Positions 1 to 8,738 of a stretch of DNA of 64,000 bases are shown piece after piece (within the stretch, counting starts at the first letter, position 1; the number at the start of each line of letters is the position of its first letter). The notes beneath the pieces were generated by a model that ran no database searches, was not told the origin of the DNA, and was given only the letters and a program-made list of their open reading frames with translations. The position numbers were made by a program, and so were the translations under genes. This DNA is from Lachnospiraceae bacterium MD308. Lineage in GTDB: Bacteria; Bacillota; Clostridia; Lachnospirales; Lachnospiraceae. The stretch is from the NCBI GenBank assembly GCA_010206225.2, contig VIQU02000005.1, positions 2,237 through 66,236 of the forward strand. Reading direction: 5' to 3'.

Positions 1-2
1 TT

Positions 3-1562
3 GCTATTTCCGAAAAAATGCGCGCGCAGATCACAGGTCTTAAGACAGCGCAGAAGAATGCCAACGATGGTATTTCTTTGATCCAGACAGCTGAGGGTGC
101 TCTTACAGAAGTTCACTCCATGCTGAACCGTATGGTAGAGCTGGCAAGCCAGTCCGCTAACGGAACATATCAGGATGAGGACCGTGCAAACCTTCAGGCA
201 GAGGTTAAGGCTCTCCAGGACGAGATCAACCGTATTTCCGAAGGAACAAACTTCAACGGAATCAACCTGTTGGATGGTTCTCTTGGCGGAAAGGTAAGCT
301 CTGTCGGAATGACAGATATGGCTGGTAGCTTAACAATTAAAGCGGATGGTCAGTTAGGAAAAGCGCCTCAGGCTGCAATCTACAGCTTTGATTTAAGTCA
401 GGTTAGCATTCAGAGCACTAAAGCTGGTGGTACAATTAAGACTTTTACAGTTGGCGGTCAGGATCTTTTTAAAACAGGTGCTGACAAAACAGTTAGCTCT
501 AGTTCACCGGTTAGCGGTGTGAATCTTGCCGGAAAGATTAAGAATGAAATTACGATTGATACCGTTAAGTATGACGTAAAGGTTACAGGAACAAAAGTTA
601 CGCTGACAGCTCAGAAACCAGCAGATTCTCCGTCTACTACAAAACTTAACGTTGTACTGGAAGCGACTAACGCTACCGTTAATAACGGAGAGCAGATTGC
701 TGTTACGGTAGAGCAGGAAGGTATCGGACCTGCTAACCAGAGAATGTACGGTCAGGCTGAGTTTGCGTTAGACACTACGATTGTAAAAGACGGCGGCGCC
801 CTTAAGATCGGTGATACTACTTACACATTCGCGGTAGGAAAGAACAGTTCCTTCAAGGGCGGCTCCAATGTTATCGACCTGACAGATATGACAGCAACTT
901 CTTCTAATCTGGTAGGTATTGCTGCTGGACGTCTGACTGCTGCTGCTAAGAACAACAAGAACTTCTATGTTGGAACAGATTATGATAAAGCAACTGGTCA
1001 GACAATGATCCGCGTTACGGAGAAAGAAGGCGGTGTAGATTACGAAGTAAATAATCTGGCTGGTGATGATGGTAAAGGTGCTAACGGAACAGTTGGTACT
1101 ATAAATGCTACATCAACACATTGGAGAAACCTGATCCAGAAGGGTGTTGCATCCATATCTGGTTCTAACCTTACACTCCAGATTGGTGATACGTCTGATG
1201 ATTTCAACCAGTTAAAGGTTGCTGTAGGCGATATGAGCGCTTCCGCTCTTGGAATCAGCGGTATCGATATCAGCACACAGGCTGGTGCTTCTGATGCGAT
1301 CAACAGGGTTAAGGCTGCTATCAACTCTGTATCCTCCACTTGTGGTGACCTTGGTGCCCTTCAGAACCGTCTTGAGCACACCATCAACAACCTGAGTGTA
1401 ACAACTGAGAACATGACTGCTGCTGAAAGCCGTATCCGTGACGTTGACATGGCTGAAGAGATGATGGCTTACACCAAGAACAACATTCTGGTTCAGGCTT
1501 CACAGGCTATGCTCGCTCAGGCTAACCAGATCCCGCAGGGTGTATTGCAGTTACTCCAGTAA
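3..1562 (+). CDS. hag: Flagellin (5' end outside window)
   Basis: Frame open from window start (AISEKMRAQITGL); N-terminal D1 motif ELASQSANGTYQDEDRANLQAEVKALQDEINRISEGTNFNG and C-terminal [44 protein letters not shown] are canonical flagellin. Confidence 0.97.
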   Translation, partial: AISEKMRAQITGLKTAQKNANDGISLIQTAEGALTEVHSMLNRMVELASQSANGTYQDEDRANLQAEVKALQDEINRISEGTNFNGINLLDGSLGGKVSSVGMTDMAGSLTIKADGQLGKAPQAAIYSFDLSQVSIQSTKAGGTIKTFTVGGQDLFKTGADKTVSSSSPVSGVNLAGKIKNEITIDTVKYDVKVTGTKVTLTAQKPADSPSTTKLNVVLEATNATVNNGEQIAVTVEQEGIGPANQRMYGQAEFALDTTIVKDGGALKIGDTTYTFAVGKNSSFKGGSNVIDLTDMTATSSNLVGIAAGRLTAAAKNNKNFYVGTDYDKATGQTMIRVTEKEGGVDYEVNNLAGDDGKGANGTVGTINATSTHWRNLIQKGVASISGSNLTLQIGDTSDDFNQLKVAVGDMSASALGISGIDISTQAGASDAINRVKAAINSVSSTCGDLGALQNRLEHTINNLSVTTENMTAAESRIRDVDMAEEMMAYTKNNILVQASQAMLAQANQIPQGVLQLLQ

Positions 1563-1902
1563 TTGGATTCTGATCTGAGACTGTTTTAGCAGTTTTGAAA
1601 ATGTATGAGATATCAAGGCAGGTTGTATTGTTTTGATATGAGGTGTCTGCCCCGTTACTGGGGCAGGCACTTGTTGACATGGCTGAAGAGATGATGGCTT
1701 ACACCAAGAACAACATTCTGGTTCAGGCTTCACAGGCTATGCTCGCTCAGGCTAACCAGATCCCGCAGGGTGTATTGCAGTTACTCCAGTAATTGGATTC
1801 TGATCTGAGACTGTTTTAGCAGTTTTGAAAATGTATGAGATATCAAGGCAGGTTGTATTGTTTTGATATGAGGTGTCTGCCCCGTTACTGGGGCAGGCAC
1901 TT
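1443..1902. repeat. Perfect 230-bp tandem duplication (1443-1672 / 1673-1902) covering flagellin 3' end and terminator
   Basis: Direct read: offset between copies is 230 bp; first mismatches at 1442/1672 and 1673/1903. Confidence 0.97.
1673..1792 (+). pseudogene. Duplicated flagellin C-terminal fragment ([14 protein letters not shown]...VLQLLQ)
   Basis: Identical to the flagellin 3' end; lacks the rest of the gene; internal ATG at 1679 could at most give a 37-aa peptide. Confidence 0.9.
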
Positions 1903-1908
1903 ATTTTT
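1873..1908 (+). terminator. Intrinsic terminator after flagellin (second copy)
   Basis: GTGTCTGCCCC-GTTACT-GGGGCAGGCAC stem followed by TTATTTTT. The first copy (1643-1670) has the stem but lost the T tract. Confidence 0.85.
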
Positions 1909-2012
1909 AATAGAATGATGCTAGAGGCAAAATACCTCTTGACTCCAGCATCACATAATATATTGGGCGGACAACGCGAAAGTTTCACCCCGCTTACAAA
2001 AGGAGGTTTCTG

Positions 2013-3920
2013 ATGGCTAAAGAAATAAGCATATCCCAATGCATGATCGTGAAAAATGAGGAGAAAAATATCCGGCGGGCCCTTTCTTGGGCGAAGGAGA
2101 TTGTACAGGAGCAGGTTGTCGTGGATACCGGTTCTACGGATCGGACGGTGGAGATTGCAGAGAGTATGGGCGCGAAGATCTTTTACTTTGAATGGTGCGA
2201 TGACTTTTCTGCGGCAAAGAACTATGCCATAGAGCAGGCAACCGGAGACTGGATCGCATTTCTTGATGCGGATGAATATTTCACCCCGGAAGATGCAAGG
2301 AAGCTCCCGGAAGTGATCCGGACTGCGGAGAAGAACTTCTCCCAGAATGGAACGCCCGATGTGATCCGCGCTACGTGGGCGCAGTTAAACGATGAGGGCA
2401 AAGTGTTTGCGGTCAGTGAACAAGACCGTATCTTCCGTAACAAAAAGGACGTCCGTTACCGCAAGCCAATCCACGAAGTGTTGGCATCTACCGCGCTGCA
2501 GACGGCGGAAAAGGTACTTGAGAAAGGGCTTCATAAGGCAGAACCGCCGCAGATCAACACGGCGCTGATGACTTGGTTCACCGCGGCAAGCAGCGGCAGA
2601 ACCGGAAGTCCTGAACAGTATAAAGAAAAGGCATACGCGCTTTATGAACGTTATTGCAAAGCCGGATACTCCTATCCCGACATCGAATTCGGCATGGCAT
2701 GCTACCTGCAGAAACTGGGAGATACCGATGGAGTTGTATTATTTTTTGAGGCTGCGCTTCAGAAACTTGAATATTATAAGGGGGTTGACACCCTGAAGAT
2801 GGCCGGACGTTTAGACCATATATACGCTTATCTCGCCCTATATTATTCCGAAAAGAAGGATGCGCAGAAAAGCGTATATTACTGCACCCTGTCTCTGCGG
2901 GTTGATAAATATCAGGAAACTCCCCTCTCCTGTCTTCTGGAACTTTTAAAAGATGACAGAAACACGGAAGCGGCGCAGGCATATGCTTTCCTTGGGAAGA
3001 TCTATGATATTGACAGCCTGAAAGATAAGCTTTTTATTTTAAAGTTGGCAATAAAAACAGGTTACAAGGAACTGGAGGAATTTATCCGGGCGGGCATGTC
3101 AGAAGAAGAAATAAAAGAACTATGGTCTGACAACTGTCAGTCATGGGCAAAAAAACGGGAAGCTTTGAAAGAAGCCTATCCCAATATCTCCATAAGAAAC
3201 CGGACAGATATGAATTTCCTTTCTCTCCTGAACGAGCTTAGGGATATGGATGCCGAAAAGCTTTATGAGAAAGCTCTGATCAGAGGACTGGCAGATATGC
3301 TTAAGGAACACCATAAATCCATAGAGGCATTCTATGAGAAGCTTGCCGATTACCGATCGAAACAATGCCTGTATGGACTGTTGGAAATGTGGCTGCGCAA
3401 AGAGAGCCGTATCATATCCATGGCAAGAGAGAACGGACTGGAGTTCTGGGACATGGATGTCATCCCGACTGCGGAGGGGATGACATGCGCGGATATAGGA
3501 GAACATCAGGCGGAATGCGCAAATGGTTTTCTTTATACCTATGACGACACCTATAAGAAGATTTACTTCTTCACGCAAGAGGGGGCGGAAGGGGAAGAAC
3601 TGGAAAAAAGTTTCTCCGGCTGCCGGGATGTTTCTTTCATAAACACGGAACTGGCAGATCTTGAACTTGATAAAGCAGTGGAGGAGCCGCTGGATCTGAT
3701 CCGCATGGATGTGTCCGCAGGACTTTTGGAACTCCTTGCGGGCTGCCGGGGACACATTGAAAAAAAACAGCCGAAACTGGCGGTCTGTATAGATAGTGAC
3801 TGCAATCATTTATGGCAGGTTCCAAAACTTTTGAAAGAATGGAATCCTAATTATCGGTTCTATCTGCGTTATTATGGTGAGAAGCCGATACCGGACAGGA
3901 TCGTTTTGTTCGCAGTATAA
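2013..3920 (+). CDS. Family 2 glycosyltransferase with TPR-like middle and FkbM-like C-terminal region
   Basis: SQCMIVKNEEKNIRRAL...VVVDTGSTDRTVEIA...DWIAFLDADEYF; RBS aaaggagg upstream of ATG; C-terminus PKLAVCI...LRYYGE...IVLFAV resembles the end of FkbM methyltransferases. Confidence 0.85.
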   Translation: MAKEISISQCMIVKNEEKNIRRALSWAKEIVQEQVVVDTGSTDRTVEIAESMGAKIFYFEWCDDFSAAKNYAIEQATGDWIAFLDADEYFTPEDARKLPEVIRTAEKNFSQNGTPDVIRATWAQLNDEGKVFAVSEQDRIFRNKKDVRYRKPIHEVLASTALQTAEKVLEKGLHKAEPPQINTALMTWFTAASSGRTGSPEQYKEKAYALYERYCKAGYSYPDIEFGMACYLQKLGDTDGVVLFFEAALQKLEYYKGVDTLKMAGRLDHIYAYLALYYSEKKDAQKSVYYCTLSLRVDKYQETPLSCLLELLKDDRNTEAAQAYAFLGKIYDIDSLKDKLFILKLAIKTGYKELEEFIRAGMSEEEIKELWSDNCQSWAKKREALKEAYPNISIRNRTDMNFLSLLNELRDMDAEKLYEKALIRGLADMLKEHHKSIEAFYEKLADYRSKQCLYGLLEMWLRKESRIISMARENGLEFWDMDVIPTAEGMTCADIGEHQAECANGFLYTYDDTYKKIYFFTQEGAEGEELEKSFSGCRDVSFINTELADLELDKAVEEPLDLIRMDVSAGLLELLAGCRGHIEKKQPKLAVCIDSDCNHLWQVPKLLKEWNPNYRFYLRYYGEKPIPDRIVLFAV

Positions 3921-3937
3921 CTAAAAGTTAAATCATC

Positions 3938-3982
3938 GTAACCGGCAGAAGTATAGGCACACCCTATCCGCCTGCCGGTTAC
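3938..3982. terminator. Bidirectional hairpin between convergent genes
   Basis: GTAACCGGCAG ... CTGCCGGTTAC arms with inner ATAGG/CCTAT stem. Confidence 0.6.
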
Positions 3983-4920
3983 ACCGTTTCGACCCGCTCT
4001 GCAAAATACCGCCCGATCTTTGCGATAAACTTAAGCGCCTCCTCCCTCATCTCTTCAGGAAACGAAGACAAGACCGGAGCTGTCTCAAAACTTAACACCT
4101 TATCAAAGTGAATCCTTTTCAGCCCGCCTATAAACCCTTCCCAGTCTGTGGATACTCTATTCTCCCTTGTCTTTGTAAAGGTATATGGTATCTGATGAAG
4201 ATCCGCTATTCCGTCATTGTCATGAATATGAAGCACTTTAAGCCTAAATCCAAGTGTAGTAATGAAATCTTCAAAGTCAATCCCCACCAAATTGGCATGC
4301 CCCGTATCGAAGCAAAATCCCAAAACCTCCGCATGATATTTTTCGTTGAATCGGTCTATCCGTTCTGACGCTTTTTTCGCATCGCAGCAAGGACCTTCCA
4401 CCACATGTCCTGCAATGCTGGTATAAAGATTCTCAATGCACAGAGTAATTCCCATTTCCTTTGCCGCAGGAGCCAGCGTATCCAAGAACTTTTCTGTTTC
4501 CTGCCATTCCAGTTCTTCCGAACCAAGAAAATGCTGCAGCTTAAATCCATGAATCACTATATACGGACACTCTAAATGAGCGCAAATCTTGAGACTTTTA
4601 GGCGCAGCAATATCACGCAGATACTCATTCAGCCGTTTTTTTCCTCCAGGAACATACATTGGATAAGGCATATGCATTTGATTAATTGCGATTCCGCTCT
4701 CCCTCGCAGCATATTTATGTCTCTCAAAATGTCTCTCCAACTCGGTATCTGTCTGATTAAAGAAAGTATTTTTTTCGTTTTGATACAATAAAGTATTTGT
4801 CAAATATGCATTCAAACTAAAATCCGCACATGAAAATCCTGCCTTTTTTAACAGGCGGAATCCTTCTCTCGGCGATGTATCTCCAACTACTCCCTTTGTC
4901 TGTACTCCTATCCTTATCAT
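3979..4920 (-). CDS. Sugar phosphate isomerase/epimerase (xylose-isomerase-like TIM barrel)
   Basis: IRIGVQTKGVVGDTSPREGFRLLKKAGF; CFDTGHANL; LHIHDNDGIADLH metal-ligand motifs. Start placed at internal Met. Confidence 0.8.
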   Translation of the reverse strand: MIRIGVQTKGVVGDTSPREGFRLLKKAGFSCADFSLNAYLTNTLLYQNEKNTFFNQTDTELERHFERHKYAARESGIAINQMHMPYPMYVPGGKKRLNEYLRDIAAPKSLKICAHLECPYIVIHGFKLQHFLGSEELEWQETEKFLDTLAPAAKEMGITLCIENLYTSIAGHVVEGPCCDAKKASERIDRFNEKYHAEVLGFCFDTGHANLVGIDFEDFITTLGFRLKVLHIHDNDGIADLHQIPYTFTKTRENRVSTDWEGFIGGLKRIHFDKVLSFETAPVLSSFPEEMREEALKFIAKIGRYFAERVETV

Positions 4921-5010
4921 CTTCCCATCTCTCCAAACTTTCATATAAAAACAAACTACTCCGCAAGGGCAGCGGACACACTGCCAGTGCAACACTATTC
5001 TTTCAGCTTT

Positions 5011-6261
5011 CTAATCCCGTTGGAAAACATCCCGTGTATATACTTTATCTTCTACATCATCCAGACAACTATCGTACCGGTTTGCAATAATAGCATGAGA
5101 AGAACGCTTAAACTCGCCCAGATCATTTACCACCCTGCTTCCAAAAAAAGTCGTCCCGCTTTTAAGTGTTGGTTCATAAATGATCACTACCGCCCCCTTC
5201 GCTTTGATGCGTTTCATAATACCCTGGATGCTGCTTTGGCGGAAATTATCAGAACTGCTCTTCATGGTCAGGCGATACACGCCGACGATAACCTCTCCTT
5301 CCTTGTCATTGTCCCACTCATCATTGGCCTCATATCCTCCGGCAATCTCAAGAACACGGTCTGCAATAAAATCCTTGCGTGTCCTATTCGATTCTACAAT
5401 TGCATTAATTAGATTCTCAGGAACATCCGCATAGTTTGCCAGCAACTGTTTTGTATCCTTCGGCAGACAATAACCGCCATATCCAAAAGAAGGATTATTA
5501 TAATGCGTTCCAATTCGGGGATCTAGGCAAACACCATCAATAATATGCCGGGTATTAAGACCTTTTATCTCCGCATAAGTATCCAGTTCATTAAAATAAG
5601 AAACCCGAAGCGCAAGATAAGTATTGGCAAACAGCTTTACTGCTTCCGCTTCTGTAAAGCCCATGAACAGAGTAGCAATATCTTCTTTAACCGCTCCCTC
5701 CTGCAAAAGTTCTGCAAATCTACGCGCCGCTTCTACAAGGCAGGCATCCTCCATGTCTGTTCCCACGATAATTCTGCTGGGATACAAGTTATCATAGAGC
5801 GCCTTTGATTCACGCAAAAACTCAGGACAAAAAAGGATATTCCGGCAGCATAACCTCTCACGGACAGCAATCGTATAACCAACCGGAACTGTACTTTTGA
5901 TAACTATAACCGCCTCCGGATTATATCTCATAACCTGCCTGATAACCTTCTCAACAGCAGATGTGTCAAAAAAATTCTTCTTGCTGTCATAATTCGTAGG
6001 CACTGCGATAACAATAAAATCCGCATCTTCGTATGCTTCTTTCTCATCTAATGTCGCCGTCAGGTTAAGATCCTTCTCGATCAAATATTTCTCAATATAC
6101 TCATCCTGGATCGGAGATTTCCGTTTATTGATCATCTCTACTTTCTCAGGAATGATATCCACTGCATATACTTTATTATGCTGGCTTAAAAGCGCCGCAA
6201 TAGAAAGTCCCACATAACCAGTACCTGCAACAGCAATCTTTAATTCCTTCTTGTCCTTCAT
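5011..6261 (-). CDS. ugd: UDP-glucose/nucleotide-sugar 6-dehydrogenase
   Basis: [48 protein letters not shown] aaggag before second Met. Confidence 0.9.
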   Translation of the reverse strand: MKDKKELKIAVAGTGYVGLSIAALLSQHNKVYAVDIIPEKVEMINKRKSPIQDEYIEKYLIEKDLNLTATLDEKEAYEDADFIVIAVPTNYDSKKNFFDTSAVEKVIRQVMRYNPEAVIVIKSTVPVGYTIAVRERLCCRNILFCPEFLRESKALYDNLYPSRIIVGTDMEDACLVEAARRFAELLQEGAVKEDIATLFMGFTEAEAVKLFANTYLALRVSYFNELDTYAEIKGLNTRHIIDGVCLDPRIGTHYNNPSFGYGGYCLPKDTKQLLANYADVPENLINAIVESNRTRKDFIADRVLEIAGGYEANDEWDNDKEGEVIVGVYRLTMKSSSDNFRQSSIQGIMKRIKAKGAVVIIYEPTLKSGTTFFGSRVVNDLGEFKRSSHAIIANRYDSCLDDVEDKVYTRDVFQRD

Positions 6262-6322
6262 TCTATCTTTCTCCTTTTTCACACTCTAGGGGTAAATCAC
6301 TATTGCTTCCTAATCATCCTGA

Positions 6323-7387
6323 TCACATATAAAATGCTTTATACCATTCAGCAAATTTTCTAAGACCAGTTCTTAAGCTTGTACAAGGTTTAAATCCGAA
6401 ATCACTCTCTAATGCGCTGGTGTCCGCATAAGTCACTGGGACATCACCAGGCTGCATGGGAACAAGGTCCTTATGCGCTTCAAAATCATAATCTCCCGGC
6501 AATACTCCGGCACGAATCAATTCTTGCTGAAGAATGTCTATAAAATCCAATAAGTTTTCTGGATTACTATTACCAATATTATATACTTTATATGGCGGCA
6601 ACGGCAGTCCATCTTCTCCTGTAACCTTATCCGGCGTCTTTCTCATAACACGCAAAAGACCTTCCGTAACATCATCTATATAAGTAAAATCACGCTTACA
6701 ATTACCATAGTTAAAAATCTGAATATTCTCTCCTTTACACAGCTTGTCCGTAAAACCAAAATATGCCATATCCGGCCGGCCGGCCGGACCATATACTGTG
6801 AAGAACCGCAGGCCGGTGGACGGAATATTATAAAGTTTTGAATAAGCATGCGCTAACAGCTCGTCACTTTTTTTAGTGGCCGCATAAAGCGAGACAGGAT
6901 TGTCTACTTTGTCGTCCGTGCTATACGGAACCTTCTTATTAACTCCGTAAACACTGGAAGAGCTTGCGTACACCAAGTGTTCTACACCCGCCGCGCCGTT
7001 ATCGTAAGAATGGCGGCAAGCTTCAAGAATATTGTAAAAGCCAATCAAGTTCGATTCGATATAAGCATCCGGATTAGTAATGGAATATCTGACGCCCGCC
7101 TGCGCCGCAAGATTTACTACAATCTGCGGTTTATACTTTTCAAAAGTCTCTGTGACGAATGCCTTATCAGCAATATTCCCTTTCACAAAGGCAAATGAAG
7201 AAATTGCAGATATCTCTTCCAGCCTTGTCTCCTTCAACCTTATATCATAATAATCATTCATATTATCAATACCTATGACGATTACATCTCCTATATCTGC
7301 ATAAAGATGTTTTACCAGATTTGCTCCAATAAACCCAGCGGCGCCTGTAACCAATATTCTTCTATTTTTTAAATCTATATATCCCAC
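6323..7387 (-). CDS. NAD-dependent sugar-nucleotide epimerase (UDP-glucuronate 4-epimerase-like)
   Basis: ILVTGAAGFIGANLVKHL; SSSVYG...YAATKKSDELLAHAYSKLY; VYGPAGRPDMAYFGFTDKL. Confidence 0.88.
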   Translation of the reverse strand: MGYIDLKNRRILVTGAAGFIGANLVKHLYADIGDVIVIGIDNMNDYYDIRLKETRLEEISAISSFAFVKGNIADKAFVTETFEKYKPQIVVNLAAQAGVRYSITNPDAYIESNLIGFYNILEACRHSYDNGAAGVEHLVYASSSSVYGVNKKVPYSTDDKVDNPVSLYAATKKSDELLAHAYSKLYNIPSTGLRFFTVYGPAGRPDMAYFGFTDKLCKGENIQIFNYGNCKRDFTYIDDVTEGLLRVMRKTPDKVTGEDGLPLPPYKVYNIGNSNPENLLDFIDILQQELIRAGVLPGDYDFEAHKDLVPMQPGDVPVTYADTSALESDFGFKPCTSLRTGLRKFAEWYKAFYM

Positions 7388-7429
7388 CGCTTATTACTCC
7401 TTTATTCCAAAACATTTCATCGCTTGCCA

Positions 7430-8722
7430 CTATTCCTGTTTTTTCAATGGCACTTCTTTCATCGGGAGACGTTCTAAATAAAAAGAAGGCATATATTCAT
7501 CATTGAAATATTCTATCGGGTTCTTAATTCCCATTTCAAGGATCTGTTCTCTTATCTCCTTATAATAGATATTACAGATAAATATCGCACAATCCTCCGG
7601 CAGTTCTTTTAAACACCGCGGATTCTTAACTGTTAACCCGAAAAATTCCGTATCCCATACAGTTCTATCGTTGTCACAGGTAAACAGCGGCGGATATTTT
7701 TTACCATAACATTTCATATAATTTCTGCACATATTCCCTGCGCCGAAAAGCACTCTTGATGAATACTGCTTCAGCCGTATTTCCATTTCTATCTGCCACT
7801 TTAAAAAATCCCCTATCTTTTTGGACAAACGCAAAATTTCAGGACGGAGAAGATGAGAAAATGCCGAAATAGTATCCCTCATATCCATAATCAACTCCCC
7901 GTCAAATCCAATCTCCCTAAGTCCTCGGATCAAGTTCTGCCAATCTGTCTGCGACCGGCCCTGATACACGCTTGTAAAGGGCAGCATGGCGCTTTCCCGA
8001 TTCCCGCTGCAGTCCCGCAAAATCACAGCTTTAAGCCTGTTTCCAAGCTCTGTTATAAAATCATACATATTTTGTCCGCACAGGTTGCATATTCCAACAT
8101 CCAGACAAAATCCGAAGCGCTCTTCTCCTACTGTCTCATTCAGCCAATCAATCCAATTCCTAGCGTCCTCTGTCAGCGAACAGGCTCCGCGAACCAGATG
8201 CCCGTTAAAGTCCTTACATTGATTTTCCAGTAAAATACATACATCCTGCTCTCTTGCCAATTCTGCCAGACCAAGATAATAAGCTTTGTTATGTTTCCAT
8301 AAGTCCTCAGATGATATACCCGCAAATAAAGGGCGTATAACCAGATTCTTACACCCCGCCTGACCGCACACTTTTATACTTTCTTTTGCGAGCTGAAACA
8401 ATAATCCATTTAAATCGTCATGTTTAGTATTTCGTTCCAGATAGGGCGCATACGCTGCCGGCATATGCACTTTCTGGGCCTCACATTGCTTTAACAGGGG
8501 CAGCATTGCTTCACTCATTTTTTCAGGATTCTCGAATACTTTTAACCTGTCGGTCATTTCTTTAATTGCTTCTTTTTTTCCTATCTGCTCCAGTTCGCCG
8601 GATGTACAACACAGCGAAAAGTCTAATAAAATATTCTTGTATCCGGCTGTAAATACATTCCGAAGACCTTTATACGGATTTTTTATACCTACAATATGTG
8701 ATGGCGTACATAATAGATTCAA
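7430..8722 (-). CDS. TIM-barrel sugar isomerase/epimerase-like protein with C-terminal YGAG (Rossmann-like) module
   Basis: Paralogous to 3979-4920 (FCLDVGICNL vs FCFDTGHANL); C-terminal VLFGAGNMCRNYMKCYG. Confidence 0.7.
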   Translation of the reverse strand: MNLLCTPSHIVGIKNPYKGLRNVFTAGYKNILLDFSLCCTSGELEQIGKKEAIKEMTDRLKVFENPEKMSEAMLPLLKQCEAQKVHMPAAYAPYLERNTKHDDLNGLLFQLAKESIKVCGQAGCKNLVIRPLFAGISSEDLWKHNKAYYLGLAELAREQDVCILLENQCKDFNGHLVRGACSLTEDARNWIDWLNETVGEERFGFCLDVGICNLCGQNMYDFITELGNRLKAVILRDCSGNRESAMLPFTSVYQGRSQTDWQNLIRGLREIGFDGELIMDMRDTISAFSHLLRPEILRLSKKIGDFLKWQIEMEIRLKQYSSRVLFGAGNMCRNYMKCYGKKYPPLFTCDNDRTVWDTEFFGLTVKNPRCLKELPEDCAIFICNIYYKEIREQILEMGIKNPIEYFNDEYMPSFYLERLPMKEVPLKKQE

Positions 8723-8738
8723 TTTTTTATCCTCCAGA

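Noticed and set aside
3141-3809. 222-aa minus-strand ORF
   Set aside because: Antisense to the glycosyltransferase at 2013-3920; no recognisable family.
6771-6788. 18-bp perfect palindrome TCCGGCCGGCCGGCCGGA
   Set aside because: It encodes the conserved epimerase motif GPAGRPD; explained by codon choice, not by a regulatory site.
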